A stretch of DNA of 64,000 nucleotides from Centrapalus pauciflorus. Lineage: Eukaryota > Streptophyta > Magnoliopsida > Asterales > Asteraceae. This document shows, piece after piece, positions 1 to 10,955 of the stretch (its first letter is position 1; every line of letters begins with the position of its first letter). The DNA is taken from the NCBI GenBank assembly GCA_020465985.1, contig JAANYP010004416.1, forward strand, positions 62,001-126,000. The letters run 5' to 3'. Both the position numbers and the translations under genes were made by a program. The notes below the pieces were generated by a model, which searched no databases, was not told the origin of the DNA, and saw only the letters and a program-made list of their open reading frames with translations.

Positions 1-949
1 GCATCTCACCTTCGGATTAGTGAGGCTAAGTCGATTCTGACTGAGCCTCATCCGGATACACTGCCCGAATATAATCTTGAACCCTTTCTGTTTGATCCGA
101 TTGATGAAGTAGTGATAGAGGGATGTCCATTACCGGGACATCTGCGAAATCTGCTTGAATTTTTATTCTTTGAAGCGCAGCAGTGTTGTAGATGTTGGCC
201 TCGGGGCGTTCGTGGATATCATCGTGTTGGTCCGTAGCTAAATGTATGAACAGTTGGAGGAATCGTTGGAAAGGTATCAATTTTCTTCCTCTTTTTGTTC
301 CTCGTTCTAGAACTGCCCGCTTCAATTCCTAAAAAATATAAGATGCGTAGTCGTAGTGTCTGTCGAAGGCAAATGCAGCAAACATGGCTAGTACTTGTAT
401 GGAGGCCGAGTCATGGCCAGAATGCTTACCAGTGAAGCATTTATTGATTAAATCGAGAAGGACACTCCAGTGGGACTGGAGTTGCTTGGTCAGAAATTCT
501 GAAGGCCTGGTGAGTTGGCCATCGTAACCAATGGTTATATTTTCTTGAAGTGTTTGGGTAGGTGTGGCAATGGGTGCATAGGCATATTCAGTAGGAAGGA
601 GAAGAATGTGGCAGATGGCTTCGAGGGTGAGTTTTATGGGAACGGAGTCGATTATGGTGGTGAAGTGAGGTTCGACATCATTAGCAAATGTTAAATGATG
701 CCAGAATTGTTGTAGGTAAATAATGGGTACATAAATGGCAGCGGTTAGGGCGTAGAAGAGTGGGTGGCCTTTGAGAATATCAAATGTGATATCATCAGCT
801 TCATGGCGTAGGATGGAAAGGTCGAGCTGCCAGTTGTGAGGTGCAAATTCAGCGTATTGGGCAGATGGTAGAAAGGATTATTCTGGCAGCTGAGCATTAT
901 TATTGGGTAGCGGAGGATGGGGGATGGTTAAGGTGATTTGTTGATCCAT
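1..949 (-). pseudogene. Accessory ORF downstream of pol in an old Copia element (partial, broken)
   Basis: Reading the minus strand from an ATG at 949 gives about 300 codons of protein-like sequence that run off the window. In-frame stops lie at 878-880, 329-331 and 26-28. The readable text includes the motifs HPLFYALTAAIYVPIIYL and QQFWHHL, then a second block beginning ELKRAVLERGTKRGRK. From memory, YALTA...QQFW proteins are common extra ORFs of Copia elements in Asteraceae gene sets. Their function is unknown, and I see no retroviral enzyme motif. It lies 3' of the RNase H remnant at 2885-3086 on the same strand, so it is the extra ORF of that older Copia element. Stops and lack of an open frame make it dead. 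Confidence 0.65.
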
Positions 950-1980
950 GAGTCCTGTAAACATGCAAAAATGTTAGTTTATCAGACTTGAATGAATGAA
1001 GCATTGATGCTATGCCTGAAATAAGCGTGAATTTGAAACTGTCTATTCTGTTTAAAGCATCGGGTCTTTTATAAGTAGAATGTAAGTTCTACCGAATAAA
1101 GTCCAAAGTCGATCATTGAGAGACCAATTTTAGAATAGACATTTTCACTCAAATATTTATCCTAACTCTAATCAATGGTGCATAGGACATGGAATATTTT
1201 TGTGATTTTTGATTTTTAGTGAAATGCAAAAAAATTGAAAATTTAAAAAAAAAAATCTTCAAGTGCTGAACTTTAGATGACCCGAATTCGGGTGCAGGTG
1301 AAATTCAGATGAAATGGTCCGAATTTCTGGTGTGATAGAAATTTGGATGAAATTGATGCATGAAAATTAAAAACTAAGTATAAAACAAAGATATGGGGTG
1401 GGGGGTGAACCGAATTTCGGATGATCAGTACAGTGATGAACACTTAGAAAATAAACATGAATGTCACAAATTCGGATGGGAACCGAAATCGTGTGGACCC
1501 GAATTTCAAAAATTAAAAGCACGAAATAAGATGATATAATCTAAAATAAAGCAAAAAATGGTTACATGGAAGTGGATGCAAGAAAAATGGAAGAAATCGG
1601 TTGTGTTTGGACCTTTTGAGCTTGAAAAATGATTGACAATGGCGGTGGGGGTGTTTGTGCGACGGAGAGAGAAGAAGAAGGTGAAGTGGTTGCTTAGAGA
1701 GGAAGAAATAAAAATCACGTCTATTAAAATAGGCGGGTCGTGTTGGTTCAAGAAAGGATCCACGTCTTTTCCTTTTAAATGGGCCAACCGGTTTCAAAAA
1801 CAAATAAAATAAAGACTAAACACAATTGGGCTTAAATATTTTTTTTATTAAAACTAAATAAAAGGAATAAAAGGCCCAAAAAAAAAACTTTTTAGGTTTT
1901 CATTTTAGAGCATTTACTAAAACAAAATTAAACTTAACTAGACTCAAATGAATAATTAAACTCAACATTAAATTAGTTAA
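950..1980. other. AT-rich spacer of the old Copia element
   Basis: No gene is seen. The stretch contains several GAATTTCGG/GAATTCGG-like words between 1270 and 1510 and a purine-rich block at 1540-1790. Short ORFs on the minus strand here have no recognisable content. It separates the accessory ORF from the MITE at 1981. Confidence 0.4.
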
Positions 1981-2288
1981 AGGGGTAAAACCATACAATA
2001 GTAACCTACTTTTGAAAATTTATCAATATGGTACGTCTACTTTTTTAAATATCGATATGGTACATGTACTTCAATTTTTCATACCGATATGACCATATTT
2101 GTAATAGACCCCCTATTTTTCATATCATTAGAACCCTGTTGCGTATGTAAAAACCAGGCTCTATTACGTAGATAGACCATATCGATACAAAAAATTAAAA
2201 TACATGTACCATTTAGACAATTAAAAAAGTAGACGTACCATATCGATAAATTTTCAAAAGTATGTTGCTATTGTATGGCTTTACCCCT
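1981..2288. mobile_element. Tourist-like (PIF/Harbinger-type) MITE, foldback, 308 bp
   Basis: The two halves are inverted copies of each other: the left end begins AGGGGTAAAACCATACAATA and the right end, reverse-complemented, begins AGGGGTAAAGCCATACAATA. The inverted similarity continues inward for over 100 bp (ACTTTTGAAAATTTATC, GGTACGTCTACTTTTTTAA). The element is flanked by TAA at 1978-1980 and TAA at 2289-2291, which fits the TWA target duplication of PIF/Harbinger elements. It codes for nothing and sits in the spacer of the old Copia element. Confidence 0.8.
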
Positions 2289-2884
2289 TAATTAAACTAC
2301 TGACTTTGACAAAACAAAATAAAATAATTCAAAAAAATTTGAACCAAGAAAAAAAATTGTGATTTTCTTTAAAACTATACTAAGAAACAAAATTTATCTA
2401 AGACATAAAAAAATAATATCTTTTTGAGTTTTTGATAAACTAAACATACTTGGTTAAACATAAAATCTTTTTGTCTTTTTCTGAGAGAGTACTTATCTAA
2501 AAATTAGCGAAAATAATATTAACTTAAGAATAACATACGAGAAAAATAAAAACTAAATTAATATACGCTAACATCCTGAAATTACTCCCCCCTCAATTAA
2601 ACACATATCCTTTTAAATATGAGTCATAGAACCATTTGACCCTTTAAAATACAGACAAACCTGGATATATTAGCGTCCCACTCAAATATAAACAATTCAC
2701 ATAGGAAATTTCAGGATCATTAATCATTAAAAATATAAATAGATAAAGAAATATTGAACTTAATTTCGTGACACAACCTTTAAATTTAAATAAGAGATAT
2801 TTTCTAAATAAAGGAATTTCAAACTCTTATATGTTTGAAGTAGAATTATTTAGAAGATGTTTGGAATTTAACTAGAAGGTGGAT
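2289..2884. other. AT-rich spacer 3' of RNase H, with a polypurine-tract-like site
   Basis: No gene is seen. At 2584-2594 the minus strand reads GAGGGGGGAGT, close to the PPT of the neighbouring Copia (AAGGGGGAGTC at 3752-3762). It lies between pol and the accessory ORF. Extra PPT-like sites in this position are described for Sirevirus Copia elements, so it may be a lineage mark. Confidence 0.35.
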
Positions 2885-3086
2885 TCAACATGCCGATATG
2901 AGATACTAAAAACTGAAAACGAGGTTCGTCTAAAGTTTAAGTAAAAATATCAGCGAGTTGAAATTCAGTGCCTACAAAATACAGTTCAATTGTTCCTTTT
3001 TCTACGTGATCTTTAATAAAATGATACCTGATGTCTATGTGTTTCGTTCGTTAGTGCTGCACGGGATTGCAAGAGATAGCAATTGC
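2885..3086 (-). pseudogene. C-terminal RNase H fragment of the old Copia polyprotein
   Basis: Minus-strand translation gives the typical end of a Copia RNase H domain: TKHIDIRYHFIKDHVEKG, then FQLADIFT and a C-terminal LVSHIGML. Two in-frame TAA codons (one at 3051-3053) kill it. The frame continues upstream only across the younger Copia element: bases 16561-16580, joined to this piece through the shared ATTGC, keep the same reading frame (an SAIAIS-like motif spans the junction). The gene was therefore split by insertion of the 3087-16560 element. The rest of pol is lost beyond 16580, where a microsatellite starts. Confidence 0.8.
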
Positions 3087-3751
3087 TGTAAGGTCTTGAA
3101 CTCACTGATCTATCTAGACGTGACACACACCAACGAGTGCGGAATCCTCGTTAGCGGCTTGACGGTAAGATCACACTCACGGAACACGGAGACTACCACA
3201 GCGTTGTACGAACGACTACGAACGAACCTACGCGATGATTCTCTCCGAAAACACTCACTGACTGCTGATAAACTCGAGATCGCCTTTGCTTAATTACTCT
3301 CCGGAATTCTGCAAAAGTCTCATAATTATTCGAGTTAATCCCTAATTATAGTGATCATTTCGAGTTTGTCTTAGGACAAACTCGAACCAGGCCCACGGCC
3401 CATTCGAATTTGTCCACCTGACAAATTCGAGATTGCCTTAAGAGCGAATTCGAATGTATACTAGATTCGAATTTCTCTTATGTGATAAATTCGAATTTAC
3501 TCTAAATTCGAATTTCACATTACAACTTTCTATTTGAACTTATGTTTTAACTTATGTTTGAATTTATCTTTGAACTTTATGTTTGAACTTCCTGTAATAC
3601 GTTACATCAAGTTCAAACATACAATCAATTAATATCAAACACATATAAACACATATATCAAATATTAGTCAATATTCAACATTACTTAAGTTGACTTACA
3701 CAAAATGCCAACTATACTTAGACTGCTATCGTCACACAAGGTGTACCAACA
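3087..3751 (-). repeat. 3' LTR of the 13.5-kb Copia
   Basis: Starts TG, ends CA, 665 bp, paired with 15896-16560. It contains a cluster of AATTCGAATTT-type words at 3354-3520, also present in its partner. Confidence 0.93.
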
Positions 3752-3762
3752 GACTCCCCCTT
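3752..3762 (-). other. Polypurine tract of the 13.5-kb Copia
   Basis: The minus strand reads AAGGGGGAGTC and abuts the 3' LTR directly. This is the expected primer site for plus-strand DNA synthesis. Confidence 0.8.
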
Positions 3763-3792
3763 GACGATAGCTTCTAACTATTTACATTTTGA

Positions 3793-6700
3793 TCAAGTAC
3801 TAGAACAATATAGACTTCTACCTGCATATAGACCTGCATCTATACATACTTTTACTACCTTCTGGTACTTCCTGGCGTCAGACCTCCATCCTTCATGAAA
3901 GAAGATAGGTTGATCATTCAACTTCTTTAGGTCGTCCTTCGATAGGTTTATTAAGTGCAGTGGATCATACACTCTCAAAATTACTTTGTCATGTGTATCC
4001 TCCATTATAGCTTCAGCCGTTTCATTATCGACATACCACCATTTCATGTTACTCAAAACATTATGTGGCATCGATTTCATAGGCACCCTTTTCAAACACT
4101 TGACGGGTTTGTAAACCATTCTGGCCCAAGGCCTTCCCGTATGAGGATCTATCCTTGATTCATCCTCTACTCTTTTTCCTGATCTCGGCTTAAGTCTTTC
4201 AAACTTTCCAGATCGGCCCTCTTTTCTAATTATCTTGGCTATAACCTCAGCATACGGGTCCTCACCGATATTGATCAATTCTTTCCATGCTAACTCCTTC
4301 ACTTCTTCCTTCGGCAATGTATTAAATACTTTAAGCGTACGCCTCAGGTACTGGAGTCCATCTCTCCTCTTCAGATTGAATAGCTGCAGTTCTCTGTCAA
4401 AGAACCAGCTGATAATACCTCCTGAGAGACTTTCTGCCCCCGGAATTCTCATCTTCTTCTTCATCTTTGGATTTGCTTTCTTTTCTTCTTTCTTGAACCA
4501 CAGATTCATCAAATCAACCCTGGATGGCTCCTTTTCTGCTTCTTCAAGTTCAGAGTCTTCGACCGAGGCTATTTTGACCTCATCTATATCAATCACATTG
4601 TGATTATCTTGCACATATAACTCCGTGATAGGCTGTGAATTGACAATCACTTCATTTACATTATCGTCCTCGTCCTCTATCACTTCGTCATCAGATCTCC
4701 AATCAACTATATCCTCTGGTACGAATTCACCTTCCTCCAACTCCTCCATCTCTTCTTCAAAATCAAATTCCATTCCTTCTTCCTCAATATCTTTCAAGGC
4801 GTCTATCATTTCGCTTTCATAGGTCTTTGAGGAACCAGCCTGACCTCCTTCACCTTCAACACTAGTTTGACTTGGCTCCCCCTGAAGTTCAGCATGTTGC
4901 ACAGCAAAAAAATCTACTGGCTCACTGTCTTTCGGTGCATCGGGATCATTGCCTTCATCATCATCACCCCTTCGCTGCTCCTCAGAATCCCTACAGCTTA
5001 TCTCCCCCTGAGCATTTAGATTTTTCATTAACTGCTCAATAAGGGATCTCATCGTTCGGATTTCTGCTGACTGATCTACAACAAATGTTTTCAGATCAAG
5101 ATTCTCTTCTTCAATCTTTCCAACAAATTTCTGTAACTCAGCATTCTCTTTGTCAACATTGGCGTTATGCGCCTGTATCTCCCCGATAGCTTTAGTCAAC
5201 TGAAAAATTTGGACTTGTTGGAAGTCAACCTTGCTCCTAAGCTCAGAAAACCGTTGATTGTCAATGAAGGTTGATGAGGTGGATGGAATGGATTGGATGG
5301 GAGTTGGAATGATTGGTGAGGGAATGGATGTTTGAACAGGTGGTGGTGGAGGTGGAATGTATGTTTGAACAGGTGGTGGTGGTGGCGGAATGGATGTTTG
5401 TGTTGATGGCTGAGCGGTAGGCATTTCTGGCTCAGAAGCAGAGGCTGATGAAGCTCCCTGCATAAAACGATGCCTTTTAGCCTTATTCCTAGGCACCAAA
5501 GGAGTTATTTCTTCTTCCTCAAAATCTGAGTCATCTGACTCCCTCGATGCTCTTCTCTATCTGGCTGCTTCATCAATAACTAGAATTCTGGATCCATATC
5601 TGCCTATACGGACAGTCGGTTCCTCTATTTCTGTTGCTGGTGTTTCTGCATCTACGTCTTCTATCTAATCTCTTCCATTTCTTCCGACTCAATCTCTTCT
5701 TCAACATGCACATACTCATCTATCTGTCTAAAAAATCTTCTTCCCCTTCTGGAGGTTCCAAAATATTTCCGATGAGCTCAGATGTGATCTCCTCATTTGC
5801 AAGCAGCCCATGTGCCCATATTTCTTCCAAAGTTTCGACCCTTGGATCAGAGACGGGTGCTACACTAGAAGGACCAGCTTCCTCTGGCTCCTGCACTCGG
5901 ATTGTTGAAGGCCTAGAGGCCTAAGTCTGTCTGACTGATGGTCTTGGCGTCCTCCTTTGTTGCTGAGGCATGGGCTGTTGTTGTTGCGGTTGTGGCTGCT
6001 GTGGAATTTGAACTTCCCCGGCCCAGTTGGCACTATCAGGGACTTGGAAATCCGGATTAACAATTGCACCAAAAAGTGGTGCCTCCACCGGTCTGGCCAG
6101 AGCACCTCTGTGTGCTTGGCAATCTGCACAAATTCTTTTGTCAATCACTGCTACGCTTTGAATATCGTTTAGCTGCGGCAAGTTCGGCAGGAAATGTCGA
6201 ATCAACATCATCACAAATCTCGGGTATAACAAAAATCTTTCTCGTGCCGGAGCTGTTATCTGATGGACAAACTCTGCAAAGAACATTTCTGAATAGCTGA
6301 ATCTCTGATTGTAGACTAACGCGATCATTCCAGACTGAATCTTCGAAACGATAAATCAAATTCTGCTTTCTTCGGAGCAAAGCACACCATGAAGATGTGT
6401 GCAAGATATCTCCACTGCCCGATCAGCCCACTCTTCATATACGTGGACTTAGCCACATCCAGTCTATATCCCATTCTGATAAACGCAGCTTGCCTGACTG
6501 CTAACGGAAAGTCTATCGGCCCAGCTTCTTGTTCTGAAGACCCCAACTGCAATACTCTACGCAACATATCAGCTGAAAACACGAGAGGGTGTCCAGCAAT
6601 CCTGGTCCTTAATACTGCCGGAGTAACAGTACAATCGACCTGCAGATGGTATTAAAACTCACGCACATAAGGCATCACAATTTGAACGTTGTGCGACAGG

Positions 6701-6822
6701 GCATACGAAACCCTCGAAGCACCCAAAAAATCCACTATTTGGCGGAATGCCTGAACTTCAGGCAGCTCACGGTCAGGAGAAATGACCATATTATGCTTTT
6801 GAACAAAAATTCGATCTGCCAT
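3793..6822 (-). pseudogene. Copia accessory ORF downstream of pol (proline-rich, coiled-coil, acidic), broken
   Basis: The frame starts at an ATG at 6822 (MADRIFVQKHN) and runs about 1,000 codons toward the 3' LTR. It has an in-frame stop at 6652-6654 and frame changes near 6328 and between 5921 and 5499. The N-terminal part has a SRVSYALSHN motif, a MGYRLD block and LLYPRFVMMLIRHFLP. It then turns Q/P-rich. The last open segment (3793-5499, 568 codons) has PPPPPPVQT repeats, a coiled coil (roughly residues 80-170 of that segment), a long Glu/Asp-rich stretch and a basic C-terminal part. Similar YALSHN...YPRF proteins occur, to my knowledge, in Asteraceae Copia gene models. Function is unknown; an env-like role has been proposed for extra ORFs in Sireviruses, but I see no clear membrane segment. 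Confidence 0.7.
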
Positions 6823-8235
6823 ATCTGCACAATAAAGTATATAAAATATTAGAATTATTAATATAAACCTAAACTTGTTTAAATTCAAATTTGTTTTATT
6901 TTGAACTTGTGTAAGTACAAAATCCAACACATATGAATTTCTACAAGTTAGATTTAAATTTTAAGCAAATACTTCGAATATAATGGCAAATTCGAATGAC
7001 AAATTCGAAACAACCTTAATTTCGAATTTATTGGCTTCTTCGAGTTTAATGACAAACTCGAAACCACTATCAAATTCGAAACTATGATCAAATTCGAAGA
7101 TTTCGGTTTGTGGAACAACAAAAATCCAAGATTTTAACCATTTTAGACTTAGAAAATTACATCAATTAGTCCTAATAGGTTCTAATCAAAGATGTTTGTA
7201 ACCAATTTGATGTTTCACTGGTTCAAACTTTGTTATTTTGAAATACAAACTTCACACCATTAAAACCTCAAAATCGGTTGATTTTGGCTCAAATTGAGTC
7301 TAAAACATTCTAAATCTTGTACAATGATGTTGATTATACCTAGATTTGTTAGGAGTCTCGAACACAAATGGACAAAAACTCGACAAATAGTAGAAAACTC
7401 GAAGACGACAAAGTCGAAGCTTAAACCCGAAATCTCTCATAATAAACTCGAAGACTCAAATTCGAAGGTAGGTGATTAATGACTTGTCACTGTTGACCTA
7501 TTTATACTAACCACCTTCGAGTTTGTTACCTACTTCGAATTTACTGCCAAACTCGAAGTCAAATTCGAATATGCATTTTGATTTTAGCTTAAACTCGAAT
7601 TGAACTTGTAAAATTTGAAAATTTTGAAAATCTTTGAATTAAATTCAACTTTTTCAACTTTTCCAACTTTTTCGTGTAACGGAATAAACTATGCCAAATC
7701 ATTTACCCTAAGCACATGATTTTCACGCAGTGTTTATTTTATTCAACTAGGAATGCACCCTCAGTAATATTGACCTTTTTCCTAAGTAAAATTAAATTAA
7801 ATTAAAATAAAATAAGATAAAATAAATAAAAAAATGAAGTAAAAATTATAAGATAAAATAGAATAAAATAAATTAAAGTTCAAATTGTGAACAAAAATTA
7901 AACTTAGACTAATCTACATTATTTTAAATTTTACAACCTATACTAAACCCTAACAGAATATTTTTAGCGAGTATAGTCAAAGAAAGGTTCAATCAGATAG
8001 CGGTATCAAATACGTACTTTCAGTATTCAAAATTTCACACTTAGGAATTTTTTATTCCTTCGATTGTTTATCGTGACATACATTTATAGCCGATTGTTGG
8101 TATTATTTTCCCTTTAAACATGTTACATTTCGGAATATCCCTTGGCCTTTTTATTTATCCTGAAATTATCTTATGTGACTCATACTTAGACATACTTTTA
8201 TGATCAAGGCATACACACAATGATTATAACTTTTT
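6823..8235. other. Non-coding spacer of the 13.5-kb Copia, TTCGAA-rich
   Basis: No gene is seen. Between about 6960 and 7600 the words TTCGAA, CTCGAA and their variants recur at short intervals, as in the leader and LTRs of the same element. The rest is AT-rich. Confidence 0.5.
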
Positions 8236-8538
8236 GGTATTGCAAACTTTCTTTAAAAGGCAAACGTCGGACACAGGTCTGTATTTACATACAACAAAGT
8301 GTCTTAGTTTGTCTTAAGGTTTATTTTTAAAGCTAGCAAGACAGTGGTGACAGGTCTGTACCGACGTACAACAAAGCGACTTATCTTGCTAACTTGAGTC
8401 AAACCAGAGGCAACAGGTCTGTACTTACGTACAACAGAGTTACTTGTTTTGACTCTTAACTCAGTATGATTTTTCTATCTTTTCCATTCTTTAAGATGTA
8501 TCTGATGTTGCTATACATCCCCAGAAAGTTTGCATACC
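8236..8538. other. Candidate structured RNA: three related hairpins plus a fourth, closed by a long helix
   Basis: Three consecutive units (8257-8315, 8332-8393, 8396-8455) share the core ACAGGTCTGTAYNNACRTACAAC but have quite different flanking arms. In each unit the arms are complementary: AAGGCAAAC with GTTTGTCTT, GCTAGCAAGA with TCTTGCTAAC, and GAGTCAAA with TTTGACTC. The apical stem also covaries, TGTAT/ATACA in unit 1 and TGTAC/GTACA in units 2 and 3, around a 4-base loop. A fourth hairpin pairs GATGTAT (8495-8501) with ATACATC (8513-8519). The whole is enclosed by TGCAAACTTTCT (8241-8252) pairing with AGAAAGTTTGCA (8523-8534), extended past one bulge by GGTA/TACC. It lies between RNase H and the accessory ORF. 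The functional strand and role are unknown. I do not recognise it as a known RNA family. Confidence 0.65.
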
Positions 8539-9051
8539 TCATTTAGAATCAATGTCTGTATATCTCTAACATAAAAATTAAGACCAATTGGTCACACATC
8601 TAAGTTAGTGACACGTTTGACTTTTTCTTGAAGATTTTATTAGCCTTGAGACTTCCTATATGTATTATGCCTACCAACATATCAAACTGGATAATGTATA
8701 ACACTTAGGATTTTAGGTGCATTATGTGTGAAGGCTAAACACTTAGAGATTGTAAAGACTATGCTAATTTTCGTCACTTTGAACCTATGCATCTAAGACT
8801 TTACTCATTTTCTGATAATCTCTTTTTTTTGAACTTTTTATGGTTTTCTCTCTTTTTTCTTTTGTTTTTCATAAAAAAGAGTAAGAAAATAAAATAACCT
8901 TCAAACTTACTATAAAAGGAAACTATCCTAAGCTACTAAACTTACTATAAAAAGAAAGAAAAACTACTGCTATAAAAGGAAATAAAACTTTACTAAGGTC
9001 AACTCACTCTGGATTACGCATTCCGTTTAGCTGAATCAAATACTCAAAACG
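8539..9051. other. Non-coding spacer just 3' of RNase H
   Basis: AT-rich, no gene. A possible further stem pairs TTAGCCTT (about 8641) with AAGGCTAA (about 8733). Confidence 0.35.
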
Positions 9052-10850
9052 TCACTTATCAAAAGCTTTGGTAAATAAATCTGCATTATTATCATCTGTT
9101 GCCACTTTTACCAGCTTGATTAAGTTCTTTTCAGCACAATCACGTATAAAATGATGTCTTATGTCTATCTGCTTGGTTTTATTATGTTTAACTGGATTAT
9201 TAGTTATAGAAATTGTTGACTGGTTATCTATCCTAATAGGATTATGAGTATAAGTCAAAACGTAATCCCGCAATTGTTGTTGTATCCACAGAACCTGTGA
9301 ACAGCAACTACCAGCAGCAACATATTCGGCCTCGCATGTTTACACGGCTACCGAAGTCTGTTTCTTGCATTGCCAGGAAATGAGTCTCCCTCCTAGGAAC
9401 TGACAACCTCCAGTTGTTGACTTGCGCGTTAAGCTACATCCTCCGTAGTCTGAATCCGTGAATGCCTCCAATTCCAGATCGCCCTCCGCGTGATACCAAA
9501 GACCCAGCTTCGGTTTCGACTTGAGGTATCGTAGAATCCGCTTCACAACTTTCATGTGCATCTCTTTCGGATTAGCTTGAAACCTAGCACAAATACAAAC
9601 AGCAAACATTATATCAGGTCTAGAAGCAGTTAAATACATAAGTGACCCAATCATGGCCCGATATAACGTCGGATCCACATCGGTATCACTTTCACTACCC
9701 GGTCCGAGATTGTGATTCACTTGAATCGGTGTGCTGAAGTAAGCTGTCTGCTTGGTTCCTTCCATCCCGAAGCGCTCTAAGATGTCATAGACATACTTCG
9801 TCTGATGAATAAACATGCCCTCCTTCCTCTGTTCGACTTGCAAACCCAGAAAGAAGTTTAATTCACCCATCGCACTCATATCGAACTTTGACTTCATCAC
9901 CTTCTCAAAGTCTTTGCACATCTGCTCGTCTGATGATCCAAAAATGATATCATCTACGTACACTTGTACCAAGATGAAATGTTCTCATTTTCGCTTCACG
10001 AACAGCGTATTGTCTATTCTCCCTCTTTCAAACCCGTTTTCTAAAAGATGGTTGGATAGAGTCTCGTACCATGCCCTCGGTGCTTGATGTAATCCGTACA
10101 GAGCCTTATCTAACCGATATACTCTGTCTGGATATTTCGGATCTGAAAACCCGGGCGGCTGTTCCACATACACCAGTTCCTTCACTTTCCCATAAAGGAA
10201 AGCACTCTTAACATCTAGCTGATAAACCTTAAAATCCTTGAAGGAAGCAAAACCAGAAACAAACGGATTGCTTCAAGCCTTGTTACTGGCGCGAACACTT
10301 CATTGTAATCGATTCCTTCCTCTTGGTTGAAACCCTTTACCACCTGTCTTGCTTTGTTGCGAGTGACTATACCCCGATCATGTCTCTTGCACTTAAACAC
10401 GCATTTGGTTCCTATTGCAACTTCTCCTCGAGGTAACGGAACTAACTCCCACACTTCTAGAATCCGAAATTGTGACAGTTCTTCCTGCATCGCTACAACC
10501 CAAGAGTTGTCTTTTAGTGCCATTTGCACATTTTTCGGCTCTACTTGCGAGATAAAGCATGAATAGAGGCAGGTATGAAAGACCTCAGAGTCATTTATCA
10601 TCGACAACAACACTGTGTTGTTATTTAAACTACTCCTAGTCCTCACACCAGCATTAGGACTTCCTATGATACTTTCAATAGGATGATTCTTGTTGATCCT
10701 AGATGTCTCTATCTCGTCAACTCTCATATTATCTCCCAAATTAGATCCTATCTCTCCTAACGGGGGAACGACTTCAGACTCCACATTTTCTTCCTCATGG
10801 ACACTGTCTTCAGAGGCTGAATTTGTTGTCTGATTTTCATTTGTAGGCAC
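9052..10850 (-). pseudogene. Reverse transcriptase and RNase H of the 13.5-kb Copia, broken
   Basis: Several adjacent open pieces on the minus strand make a Copia RT-RNase H. The RT start holds WVVAMQEELSQF and the finger/palm text GIVTRNKARQVVKGFNQEE. LYGLHQAPRAWYETL (about 10080) is the usual RT block, and VYVDDIIFGS (about 9955) carries the catalytic YVDD box. RNase H follows with YHAEGDLELEAFTDSDYGG and ends near 9052 with NADLFTKAFDK. The frame is interrupted near 10215-10185, at 9972-9985 and near 9340-9273. It would copy element RNA into DNA inside virus-like particles, but no open polyprotein remains. Confidence 0.9.
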
Positions 10851-10955
10851 TTCAGAATCAGTTTCTTCTGGAGATCTTTCTTCATGTGATGTAGGCTCGG
10901 ATTTTGATTGAAAAGTGGTCCTCGGAAAAGTATGACTCTCGTCATTCAGATTTAA

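Noticed and set aside
2958..3293. 111-codon plus-strand ORF
   Set aside because: It is antisense to the RNase H remnant and continues into an LTR; the similar frame at 15905-16102 is the partner LTR.
3793..5499. Reading the accessory ORF as a host nuclear protein with an acidic domain
   Set aside because: It lies between pol and the 3' LTR of one Copia, on the same strand, inside the target duplication. It belongs to the element.
8257..8455. CRISPR-like array
   Set aside because: Three units with unequal spacing, arms pairing within each unit and a plant retrotransposon context do not fit a CRISPR.
8490..8540. Hammerhead ribozyme-like words (CTGATG, GAAA) in the hairpin cluster
   Set aside because: The conserved CUGANGA box is incomplete and the three helices with a cleavage site cannot be arranged around the words.
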